NCBI RefSeq assembly: GCF_001684965.1
Contig: NZ_MAYG01000001.1
Location: 1,302,001 to 1,366,000, forward strand
Source of the DNA: Chryseobacterium arthrosphaerae
Lineage (GTDB): Bacteria; Bacteroidota; Bacteroidia; Flavobacteriales; Weeksellaceae
DNA length: 64,000 bases
Direction: 5' to 3'
The first letter of the stretch is position 1. Each line of letters starts with the position of its first letter. The notes under the pieces are model-generated. The model was not told the origin of the DNA and did not search any database. It saw nothing but the letters and a program-made list of their open reading frames with translations. This document shows, piece after piece, positions 52,848-61,314 of this stretch. A program made the position numbers and the translations under genes.

Positions 52848-55724
52848 ATGAAAAACAAAAAACAGGGAAAACTTTTACCAAAAACAGGCATTATTGCCTT
52901 TACCTTTCTATTTTTTAATCTTGCAGAAGCCCAGCAGCAGCTTATAGAATTAAGCGGAATCATCAAAAATACAGGGACCCGGAAAGGCCTGGATTCTGTA
53001 AAAGTACAGATCGAAAATACTGAAGATACCTCATTTACAGACCCGCTTGGAAATTTTAAAATAAGAACAAGAGTAACCATTCCGTTCCGGCTTGTGATCA
53101 ATAAAGACGGCTATACTCCACAAACCGTTGAAGTTCTTTCTCCTTCCAGTAAAATATCTGTTGGGCTGAATCCTCAGAATACCATTATTGATGCAGTGGT
53201 CATTTCAGCATCCAGAACTCCTGAAAAAATACTGAGGTCTCCCATAGCCATTGAAAAGATTGATATCAGAACGATCAGGGAAAGCCCGGCTGCTTCCTTT
53301 TACGAAACCCTGGAAAATGTAAAAGGATTACAGCTGCTCACTTCCAGCCTTACTTTAAAGATCCCGAATTCCAGAGGATTCAATTCGCCTAATAATTTCA
53401 GGTTTATGCAGCTGGTAGATGGGGTAGATGTACAGTCTGCAACGCTGGGAGTTCCATTGGGAAATGCCATAGGACCTACGGAACTCGATATTCAGTCGAT
53501 GGAAGTCACTCCGGGTGCCGCTTCTGCACTCTATGGAATGAATGCCATCAACGGACTGGCAAGTCTTCAGACCAAAGATCCGTTTACTTCTCAGGGATTA
53601 AGTGTTTATTTCCGGGGAGGAGTCAATCATGTGGATAATATCAACCATAGAATAAGTTCATTGGGAGAAAGTGCCCTCAGGTTTGCCAAGGTTATTCATA
53701 AAAACTGGGCTGTAAAGATCAATGCGTCTTACTTCAATGGGACAGACTGGCTTTCCAATAATCTTACCGATCAGAACCCCAATTCACTTGTTACTGCCAA
53801 TCCGAATTTTTCATTACAGAATAATCCGGCAGAGGATCTATGGAATAAATACGGAGATGAAAGAAACAACAGGGTTGCCGTAAAAGTAGACTATAACGGG
53901 AAGGCAACCACATTCAATGTTTCCAGGACCGGTTACCTGGAAAAAGATCTTGTAAGTCCGGAAGTTAAAAATATTAAGTTTGACGCAGGATTATACTATC
54001 GTTTCGGCGATCAGTGGAAAGCCTCCTACGTTTACCGTTACGGATTATTGGACGGGACATTTCAGAGGGGAAATAAAATCCGTTTGCAAAACGCTACGGT
54101 GCAAAACCATAAGGTAGAGCTTACAGGGAAGGAACTTACTTTCAGAGCATATGTTTCTATTGAAAATACAGGAGATTCCTACAATCTAAAGCCGTTGGCA
54201 GACAATCTGGATCTGACGAATCTTTCCAATGCCAACTGGAGAAATATATTCCAGGCCACATTACAAAACAGCATCAATGCAGGAGTAAACCTTAATGACG
54301 CTTTTATTATTGCCCGCAGGGAAGCCGATAAAAACAGGGTAGTACCCGGAACAGCTGCCTTTGAGCAACTGAAAAATACCATTACCGGAATCAATAACTG
54401 GGACTCTGCCAATGCAGGAGTTGCAGGAGCTCCCGCAACAGGAGGAGCTAAACTTGAACAGAAATCCCGTTTTTACCAGACTGAATTAACGTATGACTTC
54501 AGCAGATTTGTAAAAATATTCAACCTCCTTGCCGGAATAGATTACCGTTTGTACAGCATTACTCCTGACGGAAATAATTTTGTTGATTTCAACAGACCGG
54601 TCAATGAAAGAAATATTCCTTTAGCCAACGGAACATTTGGCAAGGATGTGATTTACGAGAAATATGGAGCTTTTGCACAGATTACTAAGCTTTTCTTTGA
54701 TGATAAATTAAAATTAAACGCTGCTTTGCGTATCGACAGAAATCCGGAATTTGAAGCCAAGCTGAATCCGAGGATAAGCATTGTATATTCTCCTGTAAAT
54801 CAGCATAATTTCAGAGCCTCATTTCAAAACGGGTACCGTTTCCCTTCATTGTTTGAAGCCCTTTCATTTGTGAATAACGGAAATGTAAGAAGAGTAGGCG
54901 GGCTTTCAAAAGTAAACGACGGATTAGGGTATCTGGAAAATTCATACACCTTAGCATCCATTGACAGGTTTACCGCTGCCGTGAATGCTGATATGGACGG
55001 AGGAAAAAGCCAGAGCCAGGCTGCCCAGGACAATAAACAGCTTTTAGCCGTCGCCAGCCTTCAAAAATTACAGCCGGAAAAGATCAATTCATTTGAAATA
55101 GGATATAAATCTGTTTTCTTTAACAATAAACTGGTACTGGACTGGGATTTCTACTACAATATCTATGAAGGATTCCTCGGGCAGGTAGAAGTTGCTGTAC
55201 CCAAAAACAGTCAGGTAGGAAGCAGTACAGCTATTCTTGCTATGCTTGACAGAAGTAAGCAGGACCGCTACAGGGTATATACCAACAGCAACAGCACCTA
55301 CAAAAGCTACGGAACGTCATTGGGCATACGGTATAATGTGACAGGAAACTACAATATCAATACCAATGTATCTTATAATGATCTTGCTTCCAACAATACT
55401 TCAGACCTGTTCATTACGGCATTCAATACTCCAAAGTGGATGGTAAATGTAAGTGTGGGAAACAGAGAGATTGTCAAAAATATAGGATTCACAGTAGTGG
55501 CAAGGTGGCAGAGCGGTTTTATGTGGGAAAGTCCTTTAGCTTCGGGAGCAATTCCGGCTTATTACACCATTGATGCCCAGGCTACCTGGAAACTTCCGGA
55601 GATCCATGCCAATATAAAGGCCGGAGCAACCAATCTTCTCAACAGGCGTTACTTCCAGTATGCCGCAGGACCTGAAATCGGAGGTTTATATTATCTCGCT
55701 TTTACCTATGACTTAAAATTATGA
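52848..55724 (+). CDS. TonB-dependent receptor within the sulfur locus
   Basis: 958 residues. Signal segment ends near NLAEAQQ (about 30). A carboxypeptidase-regulatory-like domain (about 32-115) with LSGIIKNTGTRKGLDSV leads into the plug (about 120-260; VISASRTPEKILRSPIAIEK, GAASALYGMNAINGLASLQTK) and then a barrel ending in YDLKL. It should import a substrate too large or rare for porins. Its last 4 bases overlap the siroheme/permease fusion gene and it follows cysI, so a sulfur compound (sulfonate, sulfate ester or thiol) is the plausible ligand. That is inference from position. Confidence 0.93.
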   Translation: MKNKKQGKLLPKTGIIAFTFLFFNLAEAQQQLIELSGIIKNTGTRKGLDSVKVQIENTEDTSFTDPLGNFKIRTRVTIPFRLVINKDGYTPQTVEVLSPSSKISVGLNPQNTIIDAVVISASRTPEKILRSPIAIEKIDIRTIRESPAASFYETLENVKGLQLLTSSLTLKIPNSRGFNSPNNFRFMQLVDGVDVQSATLGVPLGNAIGPTELDIQSMEVTPGAASALYGMNAINGLASLQTKDPFTSQGLSVYFRGGVNHVDNINHRISSLGESALRFAKVIHKNWAVKINASYFNGTDWLSNNLTDQNPNSLVTANPNFSLQNNPAEDLWNKYGDERNNRVAVKVDYNGKATTFNVSRTGYLEKDLVSPEVKNIKFDAGLYYRFGDQWKASYVYRYGLLDGTFQRGNKIRLQNATVQNHKVELTGKELTFRAYVSIENTGDSYNLKPLADNLDLTNLSNANWRNIFQATLQNSINAGVNLNDAFIIARREADKNRVVPGTAAFEQLKNTITGINNWDSANAGVAGAPATGGAKLEQKSRFYQTELTYDFSRFVKIFNLLAGIDYRLYSITPDGNNFVDFNRPVNERNIPLANGTFGKDVIYEKYGAFAQITKLFFDDKLKLNAALRIDRNPEFEAKLNPRISIVYSPVNQHNFRASFQNGYRFPSLFEALSFVNNGNVRRVGGLSKVNDGLGYLENSYTLASIDRFTAAVNADMDGGKSQSQAAQDNKQLLAVASLQKLQPEKINSFEIGYKSVFFNNKLVLDWDFYYNIYEGFLGQVEVAVPKNSQVGSSTAILAMLDRSKQDRYRVYTNSNSTYKSYGTSLGIRYNVTGNYNINTNVSYNDLASNNTSDLFITAFNTPKWMVNVSVGNREIVKNIGFTVVARWQSGFMWESPLASGAIPAYYTIDAQATWKLPEIHANIKAGATNLLNRRYFQYAAGPEIGGLYYLAFTYDLKL

Positions 55725-57247
55725 CCGGAATGAGTAATTCATTATATCCCGTATTCTTAAAACTGGAAAACCTTTCTCTGCTTATTATCGGAGGGGGTAA
55801 AGTAGCCCTTGAAAAATTAGAATCCGTACTTGGCAATTCTCCGGAAACTTCCATAAAACTGGTAGCCAGGGAAATTATTTCTGAAATCAGGGAGATACAG
55901 AATCAATTTCCGGATATTACCCTTCACGAAAGAGCTTATGATGATCATGACTTTAATGATACCGATCTGGCTATTATAGCCGTTAATGATATTGCATTGG
56001 CAGCAGAGATCCGGACAAAAGCACAGCAAAGGAATATCCTGGTAAATATTGCAGATAAACCCGATTTATGTGATTTCTATTTAGGTTCTATTGTAAAAAA
56101 AGGAAGCCTTAAAATTGCTATTTCTACCAACGGAAAATCTCCTACCATTGCCAAGCGATTAAGAGAAACATTCACAGAAGCCATTCCGGACGAGATGGAT
56201 CTTGTTCTGGACAATATGCAGAACATCCGCCATCAGCTGAAAGGAGACTTTGATTATAAGGTCAGGGAACTGAATAAAATCACTACACAATATCTGTCTG
56301 ACGGAACTTCTTCCTCAAAACCGGATTTTGAGATTGAAAAGCTGATCAATATTACTAAAACAGCCCAGAGAAGAGCCAATATCTACCTGGCAATCATAGG
56401 ATTGATGCTTTTCTTCGGGATATTCGGGTTTGTGGTGTACCAGTTCGATCTTTCCGGTGATATTCAGCAGTTTCTGAGTAAAGACGGCCATATTTTCTAC
56501 TGGATGCTGTTTGCCGGTTTTATGGCAGAAATTGTAGCCGGATCAATGGGAATGGGCTACGGCGTCATCTGTACAACCATCCTGCTCTTGCTGAATGTGC
56601 CGCCTCCGGTTGTGAGTGCAAGCATTCATTCTGCAGAATCGTTTACCACTGCAGCCGGAGGATTCAGTCATTATAAACTGGGAAATGTTAATAAAAAAAT
56701 GGTTTGGGTCCTCTTTCCGCTGGCTATCGTTGGTTCTGTTATCGGAGCCTTAACATTATCGCATTACGGAGAACATTATGCCCATATCGTAAAACCTATT
56801 ATTGCATGTTATACCCTGTATCTTGGGCTCAATATCCTTAAAAACGCATTCAAAGACAAAAAACGGAATCCTGTAAAAAACAAACGTAGAACCAATCTGA
56901 GAGTATTGGGATTCATTGGAGGCTTCATAGACTCTTTTGCAGGTGGCGGCTGGGGACCATTAGTAACGGGAACACTGATCAAAGAGGGAAGGATTCCCCG
57001 CTATGTGGTAGGCAGCTCAACAGTGGCTAAATTTTTACTGACCGTCACCAGTGCCGTCACTTTTATCTTCACCATCGGAATCCACCATTGGAATATTGTA
57101 TTAGGTCTTCTGCTGGGAGGTGTTTTCACGGCTCCGTTTTCTGCAATGCTTACCTCAAAACTTCCTACCAGGAAGATGTTTGTAGTAGTTGGAGTAGTGG
57201 TGATCCTGATGAGTATGGTTACTATTGTCAAATCGCTGTTTTTATAA
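55721..57247 (+). CDS. precorrin-2 dehydrogenase fused to TauE/SafE (TSUP) permease
   Basis: 508 residues. Residues about 1-200 are a siroheme synthase N-terminal domain (CysG N / Met8p type): LLIIGGGKVALEKLESVL (NAD site, about 17-34), NDIALAAEIR, NIADKPDLCDFYLGSIVKKG and IAISTNGKSPTIAKRLRE. That domain oxidises precorrin-2 and inserts iron. After a linker (about 200-225) come about eight membrane helices with TSUP motifs MAEIVAGSMGMGYGVI and GFIDSFAGGGWGPLV. The permease could export excess sulfite or sulfide, or import sulfonate. Both ends of the chain concern sulfite reduction. The ATG overlaps the receptor stop by 4 bases, so they are translationally coupled. Confidence 0.9.
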   Translation: MTGMSNSLYPVFLKLENLSLLIIGGGKVALEKLESVLGNSPETSIKLVAREIISEIREIQNQFPDITLHERAYDDHDFNDTDLAIIAVNDIALAAEIRTKAQQRNILVNIADKPDLCDFYLGSIVKKGSLKIAISTNGKSPTIAKRLRETFTEAIPDEMDLVLDNMQNIRHQLKGDFDYKVRELNKITTQYLSDGTSSSKPDFEIEKLINITKTAQRRANIYLAIIGLMLFFGIFGFVVYQFDLSGDIQQFLSKDGHIFYWMLFAGFMAEIVAGSMGMGYGVICTTILLLLNVPPPVVSASIHSAESFTTAAGGFSHYKLGNVNKKMVWVLFPLAIVGSVIGALTLSHYGEHYAHIVKPIIACYTLYLGLNILKNAFKDKKRNPVKNKRRTNLRVLGFIGGFIDSFAGGGWGPLVTGTLIKEGRIPRYVVGSSTVAKFLLTVTSAVTFIFTIGIHHWNIVLGLLLGGVFTAPFSAMLTSKLPTRKMFVVVGVVVILMSMVTIVKSLFL

Positions 57248-57640
57248 ATGGTTTAACCACAAAAGTCACAAAAGTTTTTGAACACTTAAGTATTTTAAGT
57301 GACAAGCAAACCGCTGATAAGTCCACAGAAGTCTCATGAAAATCTTTGATTTTCATCTTAAGTGTACTGAACTTATGCAGGATCATTTTTAAACTTCTTA
57401 AGTGAACTAAAGTGTTTTTTAAAAATCACAAAAGTGTTTGAACACTTAAGTTATTTGAAGTGACAAGCTTTGCGTATAGAAAGTACACTTAAGGTTTGAA
57501 AATCTCTGATTTTCTTCTTTTAAACCATTAAGAAGTGGTTAAGAAGATACAGAGCTTCGCTTTAAGAATTACAACTTAAAAAATCTTTGATTTTCATCTT
57601 AACTTACCTTAATACCTTAACTCTTCTTAATGGTTTAAAA
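57248..57640 (+). repeat. interspersed AT-rich intergenic repeat, copy E
   Basis: The longest copy, in + orientation, containing the GAACACTTAAGTATTTTAAGTG block (57279-57301), the 86-base module 57347-57433 that is inverted at 42516-42601, a second GAACACTTAAG block (57440-57450) and the CTTCTTAATGGTTTAAAAA end. It fills the spacer after the sulfur locus. I see no gene in it. Confidence 0.8.
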
Positions 57641-57716
57641 ATATAGTTTAACTGCATTTGAAAATCTTGATTTTACCTTCAATTTCTTAATGGAAAAAAT
57701 GTCTAACTTTAATCCT

Positions 57717-58190
57717 ATGAAAACAAGTGCCGGTATTTTACTGTTTAAGAAAGAAAATAATGATCTGTATTATTTTCTGGTGCATCCCGGAGGACCATTC
57801 TGGAAAAATAAAGATGAAGGCGCATGGTCTATTCCGAAAGGAGAAATACTTCCTGATGAGGATCCCTTAGAGCGTGCCCTCACAGAATTTCAGGAAGAAA
57901 CCGGAACTGCTTTAACCGAAGGAGCGTTCACCGAATTGCAGCCTGTCAGACAGAAAGGAGGAAAAACGGTATATGCATGGGCTCTGGAAAGGGATCTTGA
58001 AACTGCAGGGCTTCACAGCAATACTTTTTCTATGGAGTGGCCTCCCAAATCCGGGAAGATAATGGAAGTTCCTGAAGTGGACCAATGGGAATGGTTTATT
58101 TCCGGAGAAGCCAGGAAAAAGATCAACACTGCACAGCTTGCACTGATCACGGAACTGGAAGAGCTATTAAGAAATAAGGATTTTATCTGA
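57717..58190 (+). CDS. Nudix hydrolase
   Basis: 157 residues from the ATG at 57717, where the conserved opening KTSAGILLF begins; in-frame ATGs at 57690 and 57702 lie in the end of the repeat. The Nudix box runs from GEILPDEDPL to EFQEETGT (about 41-63), with the metal-binding EFQEE present and Thr in place of the usual Arg of REUXEE. HPGGPFWKNKDEGAWSIPKGE is the signature of a family of small Nudix proteins acting on nucleotide diphosphate derivatives. Substrate unknown. Confidence 0.88.
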   Translation: MKTSAGILLFKKENNDLYYFLVHPGGPFWKNKDEGAWSIPKGEILPDEDPLERALTEFQEETGTALTEGAFTELQPVRQKGGKTVYAWALERDLETAGLHSNTFSMEWPPKSGKIMEVPEVDQWEWFISGEARKKINTAQLALITELEELLRNKDFI

Positions 58191-58281
58191 TTCACAAATT
58201 CTTCGTATTTAGCGTATAAATACTGAATCAGATCCAATGAAAAGTGCTTACTTTTACCCGTAACACTTTAAATCAAAAACC

Positions 58282-58509
58282 ATGAAAAAATTAAACAGAA
58301 AATCATTGAAAAACATTGCAGGAGAGCTGGGGATAGAACTGAACCTGCCCCTTCCTGTAGGAGTCTGCCTGGGAAACCTTATTTCTTTATGCCCTCCGCA
58401 TTCACATTGCAGAGCAGATGAGAGATGTTATCCTGATGTTGCGGGACCTTGTATCAATGGCCAGTGTCCTGCCGGTTATTCCTGCCGTAACGGAGAATGT
58501 ATCAGATAA
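58282..58509 (+). CDS. Cys-rich peptide with bacteriocin-like leader
   Basis: 75 residues. The first 15 (MKKLNRKSLKNIAGE) match the leader type of small bacteriocin-like peptides widespread in Chryseobacterium, in which the leader usually ends in Gly-Gly. Here the expected site is Ala-Gly-Glu. The rest is a short hydrophobic stretch and then eight Cys (29, 37, 43, 49, 57, 62, 68 and 73). The final block, CINGQCPAGYSCRNGECIR, has a knottin- or EB-module-like spacing, suggesting up to four disulfides or modified residues. No modification or ABC-peptidase exporter gene is next to it. The gene is followed by a strong terminator. Confidence 0.65.
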   Translation: MKKLNRKSLKNIAGELGIELNLPLPVGVCLGNLISLCPPHSHCRADERCYPDVAGPCINGQCPAGYSCRNGECIR

Positions 58510-58521
58510 AATTATTAATGT

Positions 58522-58560
58522 AAAATGCCTTTATCAAAACTGATAAAGGCATTTTTATTT
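58522..58560 (+). terminator. Rho-independent terminator
   Basis: A perfect 15-bp stem (AAAATGCCTTTATCA and complement) with an AAAC loop and T-rich tail, 12 bases after the Cys-rich peptide gene. Confidence 0.9.
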
Positions 58561-58578
58561 GTATTGACGATCAGTTGA

Positions 58579-59073
58579 TCATTTCACTTTAATACCGATC
58601 AATTGTAAGGCATTTGATGTCAGATAAATATCATCAAAAACAGTAAGCGATTCCACGTCGTCAAACCCGGCCGGCAGCAGATCATTTTTATTGAAAGACA
58701 ATTCTATGGAAGGATCATACGAAGCGACAATCCTCACCTTTGAATAACCATTATAATCTACTTTAAAGCCTTCAAACATGCAGTGCTTTTCCGCTTTCTG
58801 ATATTCTGCATATTCTTCAAAACCGGCTGTAGTAGCACTTGTTCCGTCATTATGTTCAAGCGACTTCCATGAGATGTAATTCTTGGGCTCTTTCAATACG
58901 GTTCCGTTTTCATCTACAGGAACAAACATTCCCAGACTAAGGGACTGTTTCAGAAAATTCGCATAGTTCTTCATCAAACTCAATATTTGAAGATCGGCAT
59001 ATCCTTCGTTCGAATAATATTCAATAACGAAAGTAGTCATCGGTATCAGCTTGTGTGAAGCATCAGTCGGCAT
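58579..59073 (-). CDS. cytoplasmic protein of unknown function
   Basis: 164 residues from the ATG at 59073 (MPTDASHKLIPMTTF); an earlier in-frame ATG at 59163 would add a basic segment that looks like spacer. No signal peptide or membrane helix. The composition is acidic and beta-rich, with PAGFDDVESLTVFDDIYLTS near the C-terminus. I do not recognise the family. A near-consensus -7 element (TATTTTCG, minus strand) lies upstream. Confidence 0.6.
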   Translation of the reverse strand: MPTDASHKLIPMTTFVIEYYSNEGYADLQILSLMKNYANFLKQSLSLGMFVPVDENGTVLKEPKNYISWKSLEHNDGTSATTAGFEEYAEYQKAEKHCMFEGFKVDYNGYSKVRIVASYDPSIELSFNKNDLLPAGFDDVESLTVFDDIYLTSNALQLIGIKVK

Positions 59074-59292
59074 AATTGGTCTTTGTCTTTTTTTGGGCGA
59101 AAATAATATTTTTATTTGCTTTACCCAACGGAATAGCATGATTTGGATGGAATTTATACCCATTCTGAATAACGATAATCCCGGAATACCTGTTATTTTC
59201 CTGTAGTTTTGAAGACCAGTAATATCATTTTAAATGTTATCCGGTATTAATTTTTTATTACATTTAGAAAATACAAATTCAAATCACATCGC

Positions 59293-59658
59293 ATGACAAA
59301 TTCTGAAGACTTTTTATATGTTCTGAAGTCAGATACGGAAGTGTTGGGTACCGAAATAGCAGAACAGGTAGCCGATAAGCTGGAAAAAGGTTTCTTTCTG
59401 GGTTACCGCCATCGTGATTATTGCGGAATGGCTATGAGCTACAATGAAGAACAGCATTTCCTTTATGGCGAATTATATGACGGGATCGATTTTTCATTTC
59501 CTCTGGTATTTAAAAGCAGAAAGTCATTTGTAGAATGGCTCTCTAAACAGTCCACAGCCTCTCTGGCCCGGCTGGATGCTGATGAGTTTTATCAGGGGAA
59601 TCAGATCATCACCAGAAAACGCCTTTTGGAATTTATCAGTGAACGATCACCGATTTAA
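59293..59658 (+). CDS. small cytoplasmic protein of unknown function
   Basis: 121 residues, acidic, no signal or membrane segment. The central part is GYRHRDYCGMAMSYNEEQHFLYGELYDGIDF (Cys/His/acidic mix; positions about 37-68) and the C-terminal half is helical (KSFVEWLSKQSTASLARLDA). I do not recognise a family. A -7-like TACATTTA lies about 30 bases upstream. The size and composition would suit an immunity or regulatory protein, but nothing in the sequence proves it. Confidence 0.6.
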   Translation: MTNSEDFLYVLKSDTEVLGTEIAEQVADKLEKGFFLGYRHRDYCGMAMSYNEEQHFLYGELYDGIDFSFPLVFKSRKSFVEWLSKQSTASLARLDADEFYQGNQIITRKRLLEFISERSPI

Positions 59659-59702
59659 CCTGGTCAGACCGAATATCTTCTTTCACTTATTAAAGTATTA
59701 AC

Positions 59703-60179
59703 ATGAAAAAACTCAATATCCAAAACATCAAAGAAATGCTCCGGTTTCCGGTATCTTTTAAGCTTGTGAACAGCTCTTGTATCGGTTTATGGTTTGTTTT
59801 TGTTTCCTGTAAACCTGATCCTGCCCCTGTAACCAGAACTTCTCAAAAGTCTGTAAAAACTACAGATTCTCTTTGCTGGAAGGATTTCCGGTATGGTGAA
59901 CTTCCTCCCGTAGGAGCATACGATGCCATTGACAGCCTGGTCAAAAAGTGGAATTTATGCTACGAACGTATTGAAGCCGGATGTGTCATTACAGACAGCA
60001 TCAAAAATCTGAAGAAGCAATATCAGGCTTCAAACAAGCTGTATTTCAAAAGTCTTGAAAAGAAACTGGGAAAGAACTGGAAGCAGGATTTTGATAAGGA
60101 ACTTCACACCTTAGACAGCATCAACTGGATCAGGATTAAACGGAAAATGGATTCTCTGAACCGCAGCGAAACTCATTAA
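59703..60179 (+). CDS. putative lipoprotein of unknown function
   Basis: 158 residues. Unusually long N-terminal region, then a hydrophobic stretch with FVFVSCKPD (about 32-40) that reads as a lipobox with Cys38. The rest is charged and helical (KNLKKQYQASNKLYFKSLEKKLGKNWKQDF). Function unknown. It starts 45 bases after the previous small gene, on the same strand, and precedes another unknown gene. Confidence 0.55.
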   Translation: MKKLNIQNIKEMLRFPVSFKLVNSSCIGLWFVFVSCKPDPAPVTRTSQKSVKTTDSLCWKDFRYGELPPVGAYDAIDSLVKKWNLCYERIEAGCVITDSIKNLKKQYQASNKLYFKSLEKKLGKNWKQDFDKELHTLDSINWIRIKRKMDSLNRSETH

Positions 60180-60273
60180 CCTTTAAGTTTCTGCCTTTTA
60201 TAGGATGAAAAAGCGGTTCCTGAAGCATTTAATTTAAAAGCGCTATCTTTACGTACACCAAAAAATTATTAAT

Positions 60274-60759
60274 ATGTCATTCATTACACCAGAAGGAGCC
60301 AGGAAGGCTCAGTTAGATTCATCAGAAAGGAAACCTGTAGCCAATGCACTGCTTGCAGGATCAGAAAACATTTCAAAATACAACAGCGGAGTATGTCATG
60401 ATGTGGTAGCGTATGCACTTTATATGTATGGTGCAAAAATAAGCCCTTCAGATCTTGCAGTGTCTGTAGGCCAGGGATGGTTAAACAAGTTTAATTATTT
60501 CGGAGGCGATAAATGGGACGGATATTCCATTATCCCTAAAGGAAAAGCTATCGGCTTCTACAGACTTGTTGATAAAACATTTTTCCATTCAGCCATTACA
60601 ACAGGGCATATGAATGATATCCGTTCTGTCAACGGATTCTCTCTGGGATCTGCATGGTCTGTGCCTGTGGATATGAAATGGGTTTTAGGAAAGAAAAATG
60701 AGGATGGAACCTTCAACTATGACGGAACCAAAATAGAAGTATATATCTCGCCTTTATAG
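60274..60759 (+). CDS. protein of unknown function with possible Cys/His peptidase-like core
   Basis: 161 residues, no signal peptide. NSGVCHDVVAYALYMYGA (about 38-55) places a Cys at the start of a helix and FFHSAITTGHM (about 108-118) gives a His on a following strand. That Cys-then-His order is the arrangement of papain-like (NlpC/CHAP-type) folds. A VGQGWLNKFNYFGGDKWDG stretch lies between them. This is only a fold guess. The gene is followed by a good terminator. Confidence 0.55.
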   Translation: MSFITPEGARKAQLDSSERKPVANALLAGSENISKYNSGVCHDVVAYALYMYGAKISPSDLAVSVGQGWLNKFNYFGGDKWDGYSIIPKGKAIGFYRLVDKTFFHSAITTGHMNDIRSVNGFSLGSAWSVPVDMKWVLGKKNEDGTFNYDGTKIEVYISPL

Positions 60760-60781
60760 TCAGATATAAAAAAAATAAAAC

Positions 60782-60809
60782 CTCCTTATATCTGTAAGGA
60801 GTTTTTTTT
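60782..60809 (+). terminator. Rho-independent terminator
   Basis: A 7-bp stem (CTCCTTA / TAAGGAG) with a 6-base loop and T8, 23 bases after the preceding stop. Confidence 0.85.
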
Positions 60810-60874
60810 ATGGTCAACAAGTGCATTATCCATCATCATTCATCAAAAAAATACACCTTTTGGCTGACTAAGGC

Positions 60875-61264
60875 CTAAGCATTACTGCATTTCGGGCAGA
60901 TACCGCTGATGATAAAATTATATTCTTCAGCAATAAAGTGCTCCGGCAAACTGATTTCCGGGATCGCATTTTCAATACATGTTACAGAATGACATTTTTT
61001 ACAGTTGAAATGAACATGATTGTGAAAATGTTCTTCATGGGTACATTTTCCGCTGCATTTCGCAAAGTTCACCACACCGTCCACATTGACTATTTTATGA
61101 ATAGCCCCTTCATTTTCAAGCCTTTCCAAGACCCGGTAAATAGTCACTCTGTTGCAAAGATCTCCTAACTTCTTCTGAATATCAGAGTGGGTAAGTGCTA
61201 CGTCCGAGTCATTGATCAGGTTTAAAATTTCTGTTTTTGCATGGGTATTTCTGACTTGTTTCAT
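60875..61264 (-). CDS. zur: Fur-family regulator, Zur-like
   Basis: 129 residues. N-terminal winged helix (about 1-65) with RVTIYRVLERLENEGAIHKI, then the dimerisation/metal half: HEEHFHNHVHFNCKKC (His cluster about 76-85, Cys88 and Cys91) and a final C-x-x-C (Cys123, Cys126). The two CxxC pairs form the structural zinc site. A Zur identity is preferred because the divergent genes are a MerC-like protein and a COG0523 GTPase, both typical of zinc regulons, and the intervening promoter region has twin operator-like palindromes. A Fur identity cannot be excluded. Confidence 0.85.
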   Translation of the reverse strand: MKQVRNTHAKTEILNLINDSDVALTHSDIQKKLGDLCNRVTIYRVLERLENEGAIHKIVNVDGVVNFAKCSGKCTHEEHFHNHVHFNCKKCHSVTCIENAIPEISLPEHFIAEEYNFIISGICPKCSNA

Positions 61265-61273
61265 ATTTTTAAT

Positions 61274-61286
61274 GCAACAAAGTTGC
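61274..61286. promoter_or_regulatory. operator-like palindrome 1 (Fur/Zur box candidate)
   Basis: GCAAC-AAA-GTTGC, symmetric and extended imperfectly to AATGCAAC/GTTGCGTT. It lies just upstream of the regulator start and overlaps a near-perfect minus-strand -7 element (CAACTTTG), so it would give autoregulation. Confidence 0.6.
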
Positions 61287-61306
61287 GTTATTTGATTTTT
61301 TATTTT

Positions 61307-61314
61307 TACTTTTG
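61307..61314 (+). promoter_or_regulatory. -7 promoter element of the MerC/COG0523 unit
   Basis: TACTTTTG, a perfect TAnnTTTG. A TTG at 61283-61285 is 21 bases upstream as the -33 element. Its last base begins operator palindrome 2. Confidence 0.6.
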
